From: an uncultured Terrimonas sp.
Lineage (GTDB): Bacteria; Bacteroidota; Bacteroidia; Chitinophagales; Chitinophagaceae
Direction of reading: 5' to 3'
Assembly: GCA_946886925.1 (NCBI GenBank)
Contig: CAMPJQ010000028.1
Location: forward strand, 1 to 12,130
DNA length: 12,130 bases
The notes below the pieces were generated by a model. That model was given only the letters and a program-made list of their open reading frames with translations. It ran no database searches and was not told the origin of the DNA. A program made the translations under genes and the position numbers. Shown piece after piece: positions 1 through 7,864 of the stretch. Each line of letters opens with the position of its first letter. Position 1 is the first letter of the stretch.

Positions 1-370
1 GTATATCGGCAGGGGAAGGCGGCAGGTTTTTTAGAGGAAAATAGTGTCTGTATTCCCTGAACACCTGTTGCAAAAAATTATCTCCAAAATAAAAGGCTAA
101 CACTTCCCACCCCAAAAAGTCATCCTTTTCCTGGTTAATGGCTGCCCTGCGAACAAATACACAGGAATTATCGGTAAGTACCCATGATCTTCCTTTGTGG
201 TGAAATGTTTTCTTGCCTCTGAACGTGTAAGTAATTAAATTATAGTTTAAAAAAAGGTTTACCTGCTTTTCAAGCTGCGGACATTTATAGTATGCAAGAA
301 GCATATCTTTCACAGCAAGCTGTTTAATGATATCAGGGTGAGTGACAATAAATTCGAAATTGTTGTACAT
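1..370 (-). CDS. AraC-family transcriptional regulator, N-terminal part (cut by left edge)
   Basis: The frame starts with ATG at 370 and stays open for 123 codons to the window edge, so the stop and the expected C-terminal DNA-binding domain are missing. The visible part resembles the N-terminal sensory domain of ExsA-like AraC regulators. It opens with about 45 mostly helical residues. A beta-rich stretch follows, with the motif NSCVFVRRAA near residues 75-84, matching the 'gsc.FvrkGa' signature of that family. After it come LAFYFGDNFLQ and a linker leading toward the HTH region. Such proteins are cytoplasmic transcription factors; the ligand and targets are unknown. No Shine-Dalgarno sequence is seen, as usual for Bacteroidota. 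The identification rests on my reading of motifs in a partial protein. Confidence 0.72.
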   Translation of the reverse strand, partial: MYNNFEFIVTHPDIIKQLAVKDMLLAYYKCPQLEKQVNLFLNYNLITYTFRGKKTFHHKGRSWVLTDNSCVFVRRAAINQEKDDFLGWEVLAFYFGDNFLQQVFREYRHYFPLKNLPPSPADI

Positions 371-497
371 GAAAAGTCTTTAGAAGTACAATACAACATG
401 AACTATAATAGCTGTTTTCTTTTCATGGGTATCAGGTTCCCGGCAGCATGAAAACATTGCGTTGGCAGACTTTTTAAATACTCGGCCTGCTACAAGT

Positions 498-517
498 ACT
501 TACTTAAAACAGTAAGT
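498..517. repeat. Perfect short inverted repeat (7-bp arms, 6-nt loop)
   Basis: ACTTACT at 498-504 and its exact reverse complement AGTAAGT at 511-517 flank a 6-nt loop. It lies in the 241-bp gap between the AraC gene start (370) and the end of the small membrane-protein gene (612). No T-run follows on either strand, so it is not a convincing intrinsic terminator. It could be an operator or chance. I see nothing else in this gap. Confidence 0.3.
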
Positions 518-611
518 TGAAGTTAGCAATTAAAAGTCAGATTGTTGTATTGGGCGAATGGTGGTAATTGACATTGATATTGCATTGTCAACTCATGTAC
601 GAAGATTCATT

Positions 612-845
612 TCATGATGCAGTGATACGACTCTGTCTACCTGCGAGCATATATATAATAGCGCCCACAATGCCCAGGCATATCACTACCAGCAGCCACG
701 CAATTTTGGTTATATCACTGTCGAATTTTCCGGTAACAATTTCTATAATGGCTTTGATCCATACATACAGGAATGCTGCTCCCAGAAGGATCAGCCACCA
801 TTCGGCGCTCCCCGGCATGCTAATGGCAAAGGTTGGTAAAGGCAT
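612..845 (-). CDS. Small membrane protein, PLDc_N-like
   Basis: The product is 77 residues with two hydrophobic helices, about 15-36 and 47-68, joined by a short charged linker (EIVTGKFDSDITK). The second helix ends in GAIIYMLAGR, followed by a short polar tail. The layout of two helices with a G-[AP]-I-x-Y-x-x-x-[GR]-R end matches the phospholipase D-nuclease N-terminal domain (PLDc_N). In Bacteroidota this often occurs as a free-standing small inner-membrane protein without any phospholipase domain. Function is unknown. The next gene on the same strand begins 88 bp upstream. A TATATTTA element at 894-901 (minus strand) is near the -7 consensus but has no partner -33 box. Confidence 0.6.
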   Translation of the reverse strand: MPLPTFAISMPGSAEWWLILLGAAFLYVWIKAIIEIVTGKFDSDITKIAWLLVVICLGIVGAIIYMLAGRQSRITAS

Positions 846-933
846 ATGGTATAATTATTTTAATAAAAAAAACACATGGTTCGATGCCCATAATAAATAT
901 ACGCTTTTTTCCTTATTTTTTATTCGATAATGG

Positions 934-1152
934 CTATTCCTCAAATGCCGGATTATGCTGCGCAATATAAGTGCTTAAACCTTTTTGTGCCGAGGCGAGC
1001 TTCTTCATGGCTTCAATGGCTGTACGGCCGGCGCTGCGATAGGTGTAGGTATACACTTCCTTTCCATTGAATTGAACGGTGATAAAATCAGTTCCCGGGC
1101 GGTACGCGGTAACGCCCGACTTTTTGCCGCTCTTGCTCGAATACGGCCTCAT
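934..1152 (-). CDS. KTSC-like small protein
   Basis: The product is 72 residues, soluble and basic at its N-terminus (MRPYSSKSGKKSG). A predicted strand-strand pair follows (FITVQFNGKEVYTYTY), then a helix (AIEAMKKLASAQKGLSTYI). The pattern 'FxxGxxYxY ... LxxAxxxGxxxYI' resembles the KTSC domain, a short domain of unknown role named after the lysyl-tRNA synthetase C-terminus where it was also seen. Here it stands alone, as is common. There is no signal peptide or membrane segment. The start is the only ATG that keeps the typical SGVTAY opening at the N-terminus. Function is not known. Confidence 0.55.
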   Translation of the reverse strand: MRPYSSKSGKKSGVTAYRPGTDFITVQFNGKEVYTYTYRSAGRTAIEAMKKLASAQKGLSTYIAQHNPAFEE

Positions 1153-1260
1153 GGGATAGCATATTAATAATTAAAATAAATGTACTGAACAAACAATATC
1201 ATCAATTTGGATGCCATATAATACACCGCTCAGCCATCTATGCAAATCATTGTAAATGGA

Positions 1261-2964
1261 TTACAAATGCTGGTGCTTTTTTAAGAACTGTTTGATGGCC
1301 GTTAATTCAGGTCTTTGCGAATTAGACTGGCTTGTAATCTTTACGATTTGGCTGTAGTACCGGGTTGCTTTTTCCGTGTATCCCGATTTTTCGGCTGCTA
1401 AACCAGCGCCATACAATCCGTTGAAACGGTTAGGGTGTTTTTTAAGATTTGCTTCATAGGCGTCCAGTGCTTTTTCCGGTTGGTTCATCAACAAAAGCAT
1501 ATCTCCTAATAATTCCCTTGCGGGAACTGCTGCACCCGGCGTTACAGGATGTTTTTCGGTTTTATCTTCGAGTTCCGCAGCTTCATTCATCAGCGTCAGT
1601 GCTTTCGGTTCATTTCCTTCTTTGTACGCAATCCATGCTGCTGACGCTTTAATTTGTATCTGCACCTGGTTGGCTTTATAATTATCCTGTTGGGCAGTTA
1701 GTGTGTCATGCAGCAGGTTGAGTTGTTCCAATTCGGACCTGGCAGCATTGGGTTCGCCGGTATGAACAGCACCCATCAGTCTCGTAAAATGAATGTTGGC
1801 TTTTTGCCAGGGAAAATTTTTCCAGGGAAAGTCTACGGGTTGAATTGGCAGGTTGGCCGCCGCTTTCCAATTTTTATTTTCCAATAAAAATCTTGAAGGA
1901 ATGGCGGCAAAAGCATAGGCTACCTTAAAATTAACAGGAAAAACGCTTTTCATTGTTTTAAGGTAATCCCATTGTTTTTGGGCAAGATCATTTTCTCCTG
2001 TTTGGAGATAGGCGTAAACAAGGTAATCCATGCCATGGAGTTCCTCATCCCAATGTCCTTTTATACCGGATTCTTCTGCATAACATTTGGCGGCGGCAAC
2101 AGAAGCCAGGTTTGATTGTATGCATTCGTCCCAAAGTCCCAGCATGGTAAACGTGTGGGAAGGCATGTGAAGGGCGTGTGCTGAAGAAGGAGCAATGGAT
2201 GCATATTTTCTTGCCACGGGCAAAGCCAATGCTGCAAGTTCAGGATAGTCGTAGGTGTGGATGATATAATGGGCAATGCCGGGGTGGCTGGGTTCATTTG
2301 GATACAAGGCCGTGAGAATAGCCCCTGCTTTTTTTTGATTTTTGAATGACTTGTCGGTTGGGTCAGCTATAGCATCAAGCGCTAAAGCATAAAAGGCCGC
2401 TGCCTCTTTATCGCCTGGAAATCCTTTGTACAATTTTTGCATGGATCTTTCGAAGTTGGCACTCCTGATCTTGTGCTCCACTTTCTCCCAATCCTTGTAA
2501 AAAGATGCAAGCGCCGCAATATATGCGGTCTCCCTTTTTGTTTTTTGTTGAATGGAGCCAGCTATTTCAATTGCCTTGGCTCCTTTTTTAAGTTCAGGCA
2601 CAGAGGGCGTGGTCCAAAGCGGGTGATAATTGCACATGGCTACTCCCCAGTAGGCCATTGCACAGGCGGGTTCTTTCTCAATTATTCCTGCAAAAACTTT
2701 TTCCGCCTCGTCATATTCAAATGAATGCAACAACGCTATGCCCAGGTTAAAATCGCTTTTAATATTTTCATTGCCCGAAAACGCAAACTCGACCTGCCCA
2801 AACTGTTTGCCGGGCTGTGCACAGGAAATAACCGCTCCTCTTTTAAGATTTAATTCGTTGATGGCATTCTTTGAGGGAATCGGATTTCGTTCTCTGCATG
2901 ACAGGAAAATCATGTGGAGCGAAATCAAAATAAGAAAACCTGTTTCGAACAATAGCTTTTTCAT
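1261..2964 (-). CDS. TPR-repeat lipoprotein with conserved His-rich motifs
   Basis: The product is 567 residues. I chose the ATG at 2964. It gives a lipoprotein signal peptide: MKKLL, a hydrophobic core, then FLSC with Cys23 as the lipidation site. The frame stays open upstream to 3381, but that extension has no sensible composition and overlaps the neighbouring gene. The mature protein is built of TPR-like helical pairs. The first covers about residues 71-115 (FNLGIALLHSFEYDEAEKVF). The most canonical pair lies near the C-terminus, about 483-545. The middle carries the family hallmark SHPGIAHYIIHTYDYPELA (226-244) and SAHALHMPSHTFTMLGLWD (261-279), with six histidines at 227, 232, 236, 263, 266 and 270. 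It is probably a periplasm-facing or outer-membrane-anchored scaffold, or a metal-binding protein. The family has no established function that I know. It stands alone, with no clear operon partner. Confidence 0.85.
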   Translation of the reverse strand: MKKLLFETGFLILISLHMIFLSCRERNPIPSKNAINELNLKRGAVISCAQPGKQFGQVEFAFSGNENIKSDFNLGIALLHSFEYDEAEKVFAGIIEKEPACAMAYWGVAMCNYHPLWTTPSVPELKKGAKAIEIAGSIQQKTKRETAYIAALASFYKDWEKVEHKIRSANFERSMQKLYKGFPGDKEAAAFYALALDAIADPTDKSFKNQKKAGAILTALYPNEPSHPGIAHYIIHTYDYPELAALALPVARKYASIAPSSAHALHMPSHTFTMLGLWDECIQSNLASVAAAKCYAEESGIKGHWDEELHGMDYLVYAYLQTGENDLAQKQWDYLKTMKSVFPVNFKVAYAFAAIPSRFLLENKNWKAAANLPIQPVDFPWKNFPWQKANIHFTRLMGAVHTGEPNAARSELEQLNLLHDTLTAQQDNYKANQVQIQIKASAAWIAYKEGNEPKALTLMNEAAELEDKTEKHPVTPGAAVPARELLGDMLLLMNQPEKALDAYEANLKKHPNRFNGLYGAGLAAEKSGYTEKATRYYSQIVKITSQSNSQRPELTAIKQFLKKHQHL

Positions 2965-2972
2965 AAGCCTGA

Positions 2973-3131
2973 ATGCGTGTTCACCACAATTTTGAACATC
3001 TTTGGCAGGACAAAGGGTCGATCTATCCGGAGCGTTACCAGTTGGGAAGTGCGATGAACAGGGCGCTTGCCGGAAGGTTAAAGAAACAACATTTTCCCAG
3101 CAATAGCAAGGAATTCCGGCCAAGTTGCTGA
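2973..3131 (+). other. Candidate 52-codon plus-strand ORF or intergenic element
   Basis: An ATG at 2973 opens a 52-codon frame ending in TGA at 3129-3131, in the 205-bp gap between two minus-strand genes. Its start is only 8 bp from the divergent lipoprotein start. The predicted product is protein-like in composition (for example GSIYPERYQLGSAMNRAL, with balanced charged and aromatic residues). The gap is also open on the minus strand in two frames. One of these continues the 119-residue upstream gene's frame past its TAG, to a TAA at 3035-3037. No domain is recognised. It could be a small gene, a relic, or a dispersed element whose frames happen to be open. Confidence 0.22.
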
Positions 3132-3169
3132 AATGTTTTGAACTCCGCCCCGCCATCAATAGTGAAAGT

Positions 3170-3529
3170 CTATGTGAAATCCCGGGGACCCTCACCAAGC
3201 GGTTCCTCGTTCGTGGAAATCTGGAACCATTGCACCTTGTTGGCGGCGTCGGCATACCAGTTGAAATGTACCGGCTTCTCGCTTTGTAAAATATTATACA
3301 TATCCGCGAAGTCAGAGATGTTGGCATATCCAACAATGTATTTACTTGAGGTAGGTGTTGCATAGCCAATATCGGTATCATTGGTTATTGTTTCCTGTAC
3401 AAAAAAATAAATCACAATGTGCTGCACTGTAGCGGTGGGCGTTTTAGGCACCAGTGAAATCCATCTCCTGTGATAATTTGCAGCATTGCGTTGCCTGTTG
3501 GTACCAACATAATACGATTTGATTTCCAT
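3170..3529 (-). CDS. Hypothetical protein, 119 residues
   Basis: I do not recognise this gene. The product has no signal peptide, membrane helix or known nucleotide-binding motif. It is rich in aromatic residues and Asn, Thr and Ile. Features include TNRQRNAANYHRRWISLVP at the N-terminus, a beta-like hydrophobic stretch VQHIVIYFFVQE near residues 35-46, and KYIVGYANISDFADMYNIL near 63-81. The C-terminus is NEEPLGEGPRDFT. The composition suggests a small alpha/beta cytoplasmic domain. The ATG at 3529 follows an A/T-rich leader typical of the phylum. That its sequence looks ordered while the overlapping alternative frame does not is the main reason to call it real. Confidence 0.6.
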   Translation of the reverse strand: MEIKSYYVGTNRQRNAANYHRRWISLVPKTPTATVQHIVIYFFVQETITNDTDIGYATPTSSKYIVGYANISDFADMYNILQSEKPVHFNWYADAANKVQWFQISTNEEPLGEGPRDFT

Positions 3530-3654
3530 ATTTTTATTTTATGATTTGCCAAATAACCGGCTAGTATGGATATAAATCAGCATTGCAATTTGTTACCTGC
3601 AACGGCAGAACTTTTTTTTATGGATTTACTTTGCGTGAGATTTTGTAATTATTT

Positions 3655-5031
3655 TTAATTCCCGGTTTGTATGATCTCGTCCGGTATTTTTTCCGGCTTT
3701 TTAATACTTTTAAGTATAAAGAATCCTGTAAAGCCACCAATCACCGAAACTATGATAATACCTATTTTAGCTTGTGCAATATTTTGGATTCCCGCCTCTC
3801 CCAACGGGCTGAAAGCAAGTTCGTTAATAAACAATGACATCGTAAAACCAATAGCTGCGATAAATCCCATACCCAATAGATGCTTATAGGTTACGCCTTC
3901 AAGGGGTGGCACCCATTTAAACTTTAGCAACAGCGAAGACACGCCAAAAATTCCTATCATTTTTCCTATCAAAAGTCCGAATGCAACACCCATAGCCACT
4001 GCACTGGTTGCCTGTTCCAGGAAATTGCCGCTAAAACTTACACCGGCATTCGACAACGCAAAAACAGGCATCACCACAAAAGCCACGATCGGGTGCATGT
4101 CGTGTTCTAATTTTTGCAGCGGTGTCATTGCTTTTTTTGTGAGTGTTTCCATATCATCCAGAATGTGCAGTTGCTCTGAAGTTAATGTAGGTACGCTGTG
4201 GTCGGGATCTGAAGCCGTAAACTTTTCGATGTATGCTTTCATCTTACTGATAAAAGAGCTTTCATTGATTTTAACAGTGGCGGGAATGGCAAAAGCTGCC
4301 AGGATAGCGGCTATTGTAGCATGCACGCCCGATAGCAGAAAGAACAGCCACACACCTCCGATACCTATAAGTCCATAGTAAAAGGTATTCCTGACACCTA
4401 AAAAATTGGAAATAAATAAAACAGCCAGGAAAGCAACCCCAATTCCCAGGTTAACCAATGAAATATCTGCCGTATAAAAAATAGCAATGACCAACACAGA
4501 ACCCAGGTCGTCAATAATGGCAAAAGCCGTTAAAAATATTTTTAATGACCCCGGCACCCTGTCGCCCAGGAGGTATAAAATGCCCAGGGCGAATGCCAGG
4601 TCAGTAGCCATTGGAATGCCCCATCCGTTCATCGTTGCCAACCCGCCGTTAAAAAAACTGTAAATGAGCGCAGGAAAAATCATACCGCCAACACCGGCAA
4701 CAATGGGTAAAATTGCATTTTTAGGATTGGAAAGTTCTCCGGCTACAATTTCTCTTTTTAATTCCAGTCCGATCACAAAAAAGAAAACAGCCATCAATCC
4801 ATCATTGATCCAATGATGAAGTGATTTGTTTAAATGAAAGGTATCATTAAGTCCGAAAGAAATTTTATACTCCCATAACTGGTGATACCAGTGCGCCCAG
4901 GGTGAGTTGGCCATGAAAATCGCAACAACAGCCGAAATAATTAACACCACTCCTCCTGTAGATGATTTACTTATAAAAGCGTTAACGGGATTTATAATCC
5001 ATTTCTCTACAGGAGTTGTTTTAATTCCCAT
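3655..5031 (-). CDS. nhaA: Na+/H+ antiporter NhaA
   Basis: This is an inner-membrane secondary transporter that exports Na+ (or Li+) in exchange for protons, for pH and salt homeostasis. The product has 458 residues and about 12 hydrophobic segments. Hallmarks of the family are all present: WINDGLMAVFFFVIGLELKRE (74-94, split here only by reading); PMATDLAFALG with Asp144, equivalent to the E. coli helix-IV Asp133; AIIDDLGS with Asp174/Asp175, equivalent to the ion-binding Asp163/Asp164; and LLIGKMIG with Lys357, equivalent to Lys300. It is about 70 residues longer than the E. coli protein. Much of the excess is a hydrophilic loop around 255-305, before the conserved LEHDMHPIVAF. The gene diverges from trpB2 with a 91-bp intergenic region. 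Confidence 0.96.
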   Translation of the reverse strand: MGIKTTPVEKWIINPVNAFISKSSTGGVVLIISAVVAIFMANSPWAHWYHQLWEYKISFGLNDTFHLNKSLHHWINDGLMAVFFFVIGLELKREIVAGELSNPKNAILPIVAGVGGMIFPALIYSFFNGGLATMNGWGIPMATDLAFALGILYLLGDRVPGSLKIFLTAFAIIDDLGSVLVIAIFYTADISLVNLGIGVAFLAVLFISNFLGVRNTFYYGLIGIGGVWLFFLLSGVHATIAAILAAFAIPATVKINESSFISKMKAYIEKFTASDPDHSVPTLTSEQLHILDDMETLTKKAMTPLQKLEHDMHPIVAFVVMPVFALSNAGVSFSGNFLEQATSAVAMGVAFGLLIGKMIGIFGVSSLLLKFKWVPPLEGVTYKHLLGMGFIAAIGFTMSLFINELAFSPLGEAGIQNIAQAKIGIIIVSVIGGFTGFFILKSIKKPEKIPDEIIQTGN

Positions 5032-5048
5032 TTGTTGTTATTAGCCTG

Positions 5049-5056
5049 CAAATATA
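5049..5056 (-). promoter_or_regulatory. Candidate Bacteroidota -7 element for nhaA
   Basis: Read on the minus strand, 5056-5049 is TATATTTG, an exact match to the Bacteroidota -7 consensus TAnnTTTG, ending 17 nt upstream of the nhaA ATG. A TTTG lies only 7 nt further upstream; that is too close to be the usual -33 box (about 19-21 nt apart). Only half of the promoter is therefore supported. The predicted leader would be about 10 nt. Confidence 0.4.
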
Positions 5057-5122
5057 ATGCTGTCAAATCTTATCTATGTGTTTGATCTTTTTCAGTATCT
5101 TGATTACCAAAAATTGTATTGC

Positions 5123-6487
5123 ATGTTACAACAAAGAAAAATTACATTACAGGAGGCAGAGATACCAACCCATTGGTACAATATTATGGCCGATATGCCC
5201 AGTAAACCGCTGCCGCCCCTGCATCCCGGAACGCAGCAACCCATTGGCCCCGAAGATCTGGCCCCGCTGTTTCCAATGGAATTGATTAAGCAGGAAGTGA
5301 GTGCCGAAAAGTGGATAGAAATTCCCGATGAAGTAAGAAACCTGTATTCGATCTGGCGGCCTACTCCTATGTTCAGAGCATACGGACTTGAAAAAGCACT
5401 GGGCACAAAATCTAAAATTTACTATAAATACGAAGGTGTGAGCCCGGCAGGTTCGCACAAGCCCAATACCGCCGTTCCGCAGGCTTATTATAATATGAAG
5501 GAAGGAATAAAGAAAATTGCAACAGAAACCGGGGCCGGTCAATGGGGCAGTGCATTAAGCTTTGCCTGTAAATTATTTGGGATAGCATGCGAGGTATTTA
5601 TGGTAAAAGTGAGTTATGAAGGAAAGCCTTACAGGAAAATTATGATGAACACCTGGGGTGCAACAGTACATGCTTCGCCCAGTAATTTAACCAACTCCGG
5701 AAGAAGTATACTGGAAAAAGATCCTAACTCGCCCGGAAGCCTGGGGATTGCTATTTCTGAAGCTGTAGAAGTGGCCGCTACGCATGATGACACTAAATAT
5801 TCTTTGGGCAGCGTATTGAATCATGTACTAATGCATCAAACCGTTATAGGACTGGAAGCATTGAAACAAATGGAAAAGGCAGGCGATTATCCCGATATTG
5901 TAGTTGCGCCTTTTGGCGGCGGATCAAATTTCGCGGGTATTGCATTTCCTTTCTTGCAAAATAATTTAACCGGCGGAAAAAAGATAAGGGCCATTGCGGT
6001 AGAACCTACTTCCTGCCCGAAATTAACGCGTGGTGTTTTCCGTTACGATTTTGGTGATACGGTTGGTATGACGCCATTAATTCCAATGTATACTTTAGGA
6101 CATAATTTTATTCCATCTCCCATTCATGCGGGAGGCTTGCGATATCATGGAGCAGGCGCCATCGTTAGCCAGCTATTGAAAGATGATATTATTGAAGCGG
6201 TTGCCATAAACCAAACGGAATGTTTTGATGCAGGGTTGTTGTTCTCCGGTGCTGAAGGCATTATTCCCGCGCCCGAAGCCACCCATGCCATTGCGGAGGT
6301 AATACGGCAGGCAAAACAGGCAGATGAAGAAGGAACTTCCAAAACAATTTTATTTAACCTGTGTGGTCATGGTCATTTTGATCTGAGTGCTTATGAACAA
6401 TACCTCAGCGGTAAACTGGTGGATTATGAAGTGTCGCAGGAAGATATTAATACATCTTTAGCGGAGTTGAATACACCTGCTATTTAG
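5123..6487 (+). CDS. trpB: Tryptophan synthase beta chain, TrpB2 type
   Basis: This PLP enzyme condenses indole with L-serine (or related donors) to L-tryptophan in the cytoplasm. I chose the ATG at 5123 (454 residues). It gives MLQQRKITLQEAEIPTHWYN, the normal family opening, whereas the in-frame ATG at 5057 adds 22 unrelated residues. The PLP lysine is Lys113 in EGVSPAGSHKPNTAVPQAYY. This motif marks the TrpB2 subgroup rather than the classical TrpB1 (which has HKINN). The catalytic Glu is Glu135 in ETGAGQWGSA, and the phosphate loop is GGGSN at 265-269. The long N-terminal region and C-terminal FNLCGHGHFD are typical of TrpB2. There is no trpA or other trp gene nearby, so a role in indole salvage or as a second beta chain is more likely than service in a trp operon. 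Confidence 0.95.
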   Translation: MLQQRKITLQEAEIPTHWYNIMADMPSKPLPPLHPGTQQPIGPEDLAPLFPMELIKQEVSAEKWIEIPDEVRNLYSIWRPTPMFRAYGLEKALGTKSKIYYKYEGVSPAGSHKPNTAVPQAYYNMKEGIKKIATETGAGQWGSALSFACKLFGIACEVFMVKVSYEGKPYRKIMMNTWGATVHASPSNLTNSGRSILEKDPNSPGSLGIAISEAVEVAATHDDTKYSLGSVLNHVLMHQTVIGLEALKQMEKAGDYPDIVVAPFGGGSNFAGIAFPFLQNNLTGGKKIRAIAVEPTSCPKLTRGVFRYDFGDTVGMTPLIPMYTLGHNFIPSPIHAGGLRYHGAGAIVSQLLKDDIIEAVAINQTECFDAGLLFSGAEGIIPAPEATHAIAEVIRQAKQADEEGTSKTILFNLCGHGHFDLSAYEQYLSGKLVDYEVSQEDINTSLAELNTPAI

Positions 6488-6508
6488 TCTTTTCTATAAT
6501 GCAAAAAG

Positions 6509-6539
6509 AAAAAGTGCAGCAGCGATGTTGCACTTTTTT
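6509..6539. terminator. Bidirectional intrinsic terminator between trpB and the sugar operon
   Basis: AAAAAGTGCA at 6509-6518 pairs perfectly with TGCACTTTTT at 6529-6538 across a 10-nt loop, which could close further with a G-T and a C-G pair. A T-run lies on the 3' side on the plus strand. A T-rich stretch (CTTTTT) lies on the 3' side on the minus strand. The hairpin starts 22 nt after the trpB stop and sits 74 nt beyond the oxidoreductase stop, so it can serve both converging units. Confidence 0.8.
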
Positions 6540-6583
6540 GGCGATTATAAAACAGGTACAGGATGATGCCAATTCTGTATTTA

Positions 6584-6632
6584 CTTACCACTTGCTACTC
6601 ATCACTTACCACTTACTTCTCCTTCCACTCCA
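6584..6632. repeat. Heptad repeat tract A (CTTACCA type)
   Basis: Seven consecutive 7-nt units begin at 6584, nearly all starting with CT. CTTACCA stands at 6584 and 6605, CTTGCTA at 6591, CTCATCA at 6598, CTTACTT at 6612. The unit at 6612 contains the stop codon of the minus-strand oxidoreductase gene (6613-6615), so the tract runs from the gap into the last codons. The word is the same as in tract D. Confidence 0.75.
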
Positions 6633-7776
6633 CCCCGGTATCTTTCCAGCTTTTTGAATTGGCCGAATCAATTACCGCTTCGCAAACCTTTTGGGTTTCA
6701 TATGCATCCTGGAATGTGGGGTGACAAGGTTCACCCGTTTCGAGTGATTTCAGGAAATCGGCTGCCTGGTGAATGAAGCTGTGCTCATAACCAATACCCA
6801 GCCCGGGTACCCACCATTTGTCCATATAGGGCTGATCACCATCTGTTACGTGTATGGAATGCCAGCCTCGAACAATGGATTCATCCCTGTGGTCAAAGTA
6901 TTCCAGGCGATTCAGGTCGTGGAGGTCCCAGCGAATGGAAGCATGCTCGCCATTGATCTCAAAAGTATATAAGGCTTTATGTCCGCGGGCATAGCGGGTA
7001 GATTCAAACAAGCCCAGTGATCCGTTATCAAAATGACAATGGAATATACAGGCATCATCAATACCTACCTTTTGTACTTTGCCGGTTACCTGGTGCATGC
7101 GCTCCTTAATAAATGTTTCTGTAACAGCCGATACATCTTTAATGCCCCCGTTGAGCCACATGGCTGTATCAATGCAATGTGCCAGCAAATCGCCGGTAAC
7201 TCCGGATCCCGCTGCTTCTGCATCTAAACGCCATGCAGCGGTTCCACCCTGTGGAACATCGGCGCTGATGGTCCAGTCCTGTAAAAAGTTAGCGCGGTAA
7301 TGAAAGATCTTCCCGAGTTTGCCCGAATCAATAATTTGCTTTGCCAGGCTAACCGCGGGTAAGCGACGATAGTTATACCATACCGTATTGTTTACCCCTG
7401 CTTTTTCTACGGCATCTACCATTCCTTTTGATTCGGCCAGCGATCTTGCAAGCGGTTTTTCGCATAAGATCATCTTGCCTGCCTTTGCTGCAGCAATGGC
7501 AATTTCGGCGTGCATATCATTGGGTGTGCAAATATCTACTGCATCAATATCATTTCGGACGATCAATGCCTTCCAGTCTGTTTCGATGGATTCATATCCC
7601 CATTGATCCGCAAAAGCCCGTACTTTTTCTTTGTTCCTGGAGCAAACTGCTTTCAGTACAGGAGTATACTGCAGTTCCGGAAAAAAATTATCAATGCGGT
7701 TGTAACCGTTGGAATGGGTGCGGCCCATGAAGCCCGTGCCGATCAGCCCTATGCGCAATTGTTTTTTATTTGACAT
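6613..7776 (-). CDS. Gfo/Idh/MocA family NAD(P)-dependent oxidoreductase
   Basis: The product is 387 residues and cytoplasmic. The N-terminal Rossmann fold has [16 protein letters not shown], with the dinucleotide loop GTGFMG at 13-18. CEKPLA follows at 105-110, with Lys107 the usual catalytic/nicotinamide-proximal lysine. The C-terminal substrate domain carries [13 protein letters not shown] (195-207), whose Asp196, His200 and Asp203 fit the family's D-x3-H-x2-D pattern. Relatives oxidise or reduce a hydroxyl of sugars, inositols or glycosides, often at C3; the substrate here is unknown. It is the last gene of the four-gene operon, with a 216-bp gap to the upstream gene that holds heptad repeats. 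The last three residues and the stop codon fall in repeat tract A. Confidence 0.92.
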   Translation of the reverse strand: MSNKKQLRIGLIGTGFMGRTHSNGYNRIDNFFPELQYTPVLKAVCSRNKEKVRAFADQWGYESIETDWKALIVRNDIDAVDICTPNDMHAEIAIAAAKAGKMILCEKPLARSLAESKGMVDAVEKAGVNNTVWYNYRRLPAVSLAKQIIDSGKLGKIFHYRANFLQDWTISADVPQGGTAAWRLDAEAAGSGVTGDLLAHCIDTAMWLNGGIKDVSAVTETFIKERMHQVTGKVQKVGIDDACIFHCHFDNGSLGLFESTRYARGHKALYTFEINGEHASIRWDLHDLNRLEYFDHRDESIVRGWHSIHVTDGDQPYMDKWWVPGLGIGYEHSFIHQAADFLKSLETGEPCHPTFQDAYETQKVCEAVIDSANSKSWKDTGVEWKEK

Positions 7777-7800
7777 GATTAATTTTGAATTGACTGTAAG

Positions 7801-7842
7801 CTTTTGGCTGTCAGCAATCAGCTTTCAGCAATCAGCCGTTGG
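7801..7842. repeat. Heptad repeat tract B (CAATCAG type)
   Basis: Six consecutive 7-nt units: CTTTTGG 7801, CTGTCAG 7808, CAATCAG 7815, CTTTCAG 7822, CAATCAG 7829, CCGTTGG 7836. All begin with C, and four of the six end in TCAG. On the minus strand the tract lies 25-66 nt upstream of the oxidoreductase start, so it is in the transcript. Its GGCTG and CAGCC ends could pair. Confidence 0.75.
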
Positions 7843-7864
7843 TTATTAATATTGTTTTTGAGAT

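Noticed and set aside
568..930. 120-codon plus-strand open frame
   Set aside because: It runs antisense to the two-helix membrane protein gene; its apparent hydrophobicity mirrors that gene, and no start context or family signal supports it.
2965..3381. N-terminal extension of the TPR lipoprotein frame by 139 codons
   Set aside because: It buries a clear lipoprotein signal peptide at 2964, overlaps the 119-residue gene in another frame, and is rich in Cys, Pro, Arg and Ser as expected of a non-coding frame.
3592..3620. Weak hairpin (CTGC/GCAG) followed by a T-run on the plus strand
   Set aside because: The stem is only 4 bp plus 3 bp across a bulge, and no plus-strand gene precedes it; it is in the wrong orientation to end nhaA.
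5057..5122. Longer trpB start at 5057
   Set aside because: The extra 22 residues have no counterpart in the family and the start would lie in the nhaA promoter gap; the ATG at 5123 gives the normal N-terminus.
5151..5157. AGGAGG-like sequence in the trpB 5' end
   Set aside because: It lies inside the coding region after the chosen start, is not followed by a usable start codon, and the phylum rarely relies on Shine-Dalgarno sequences.
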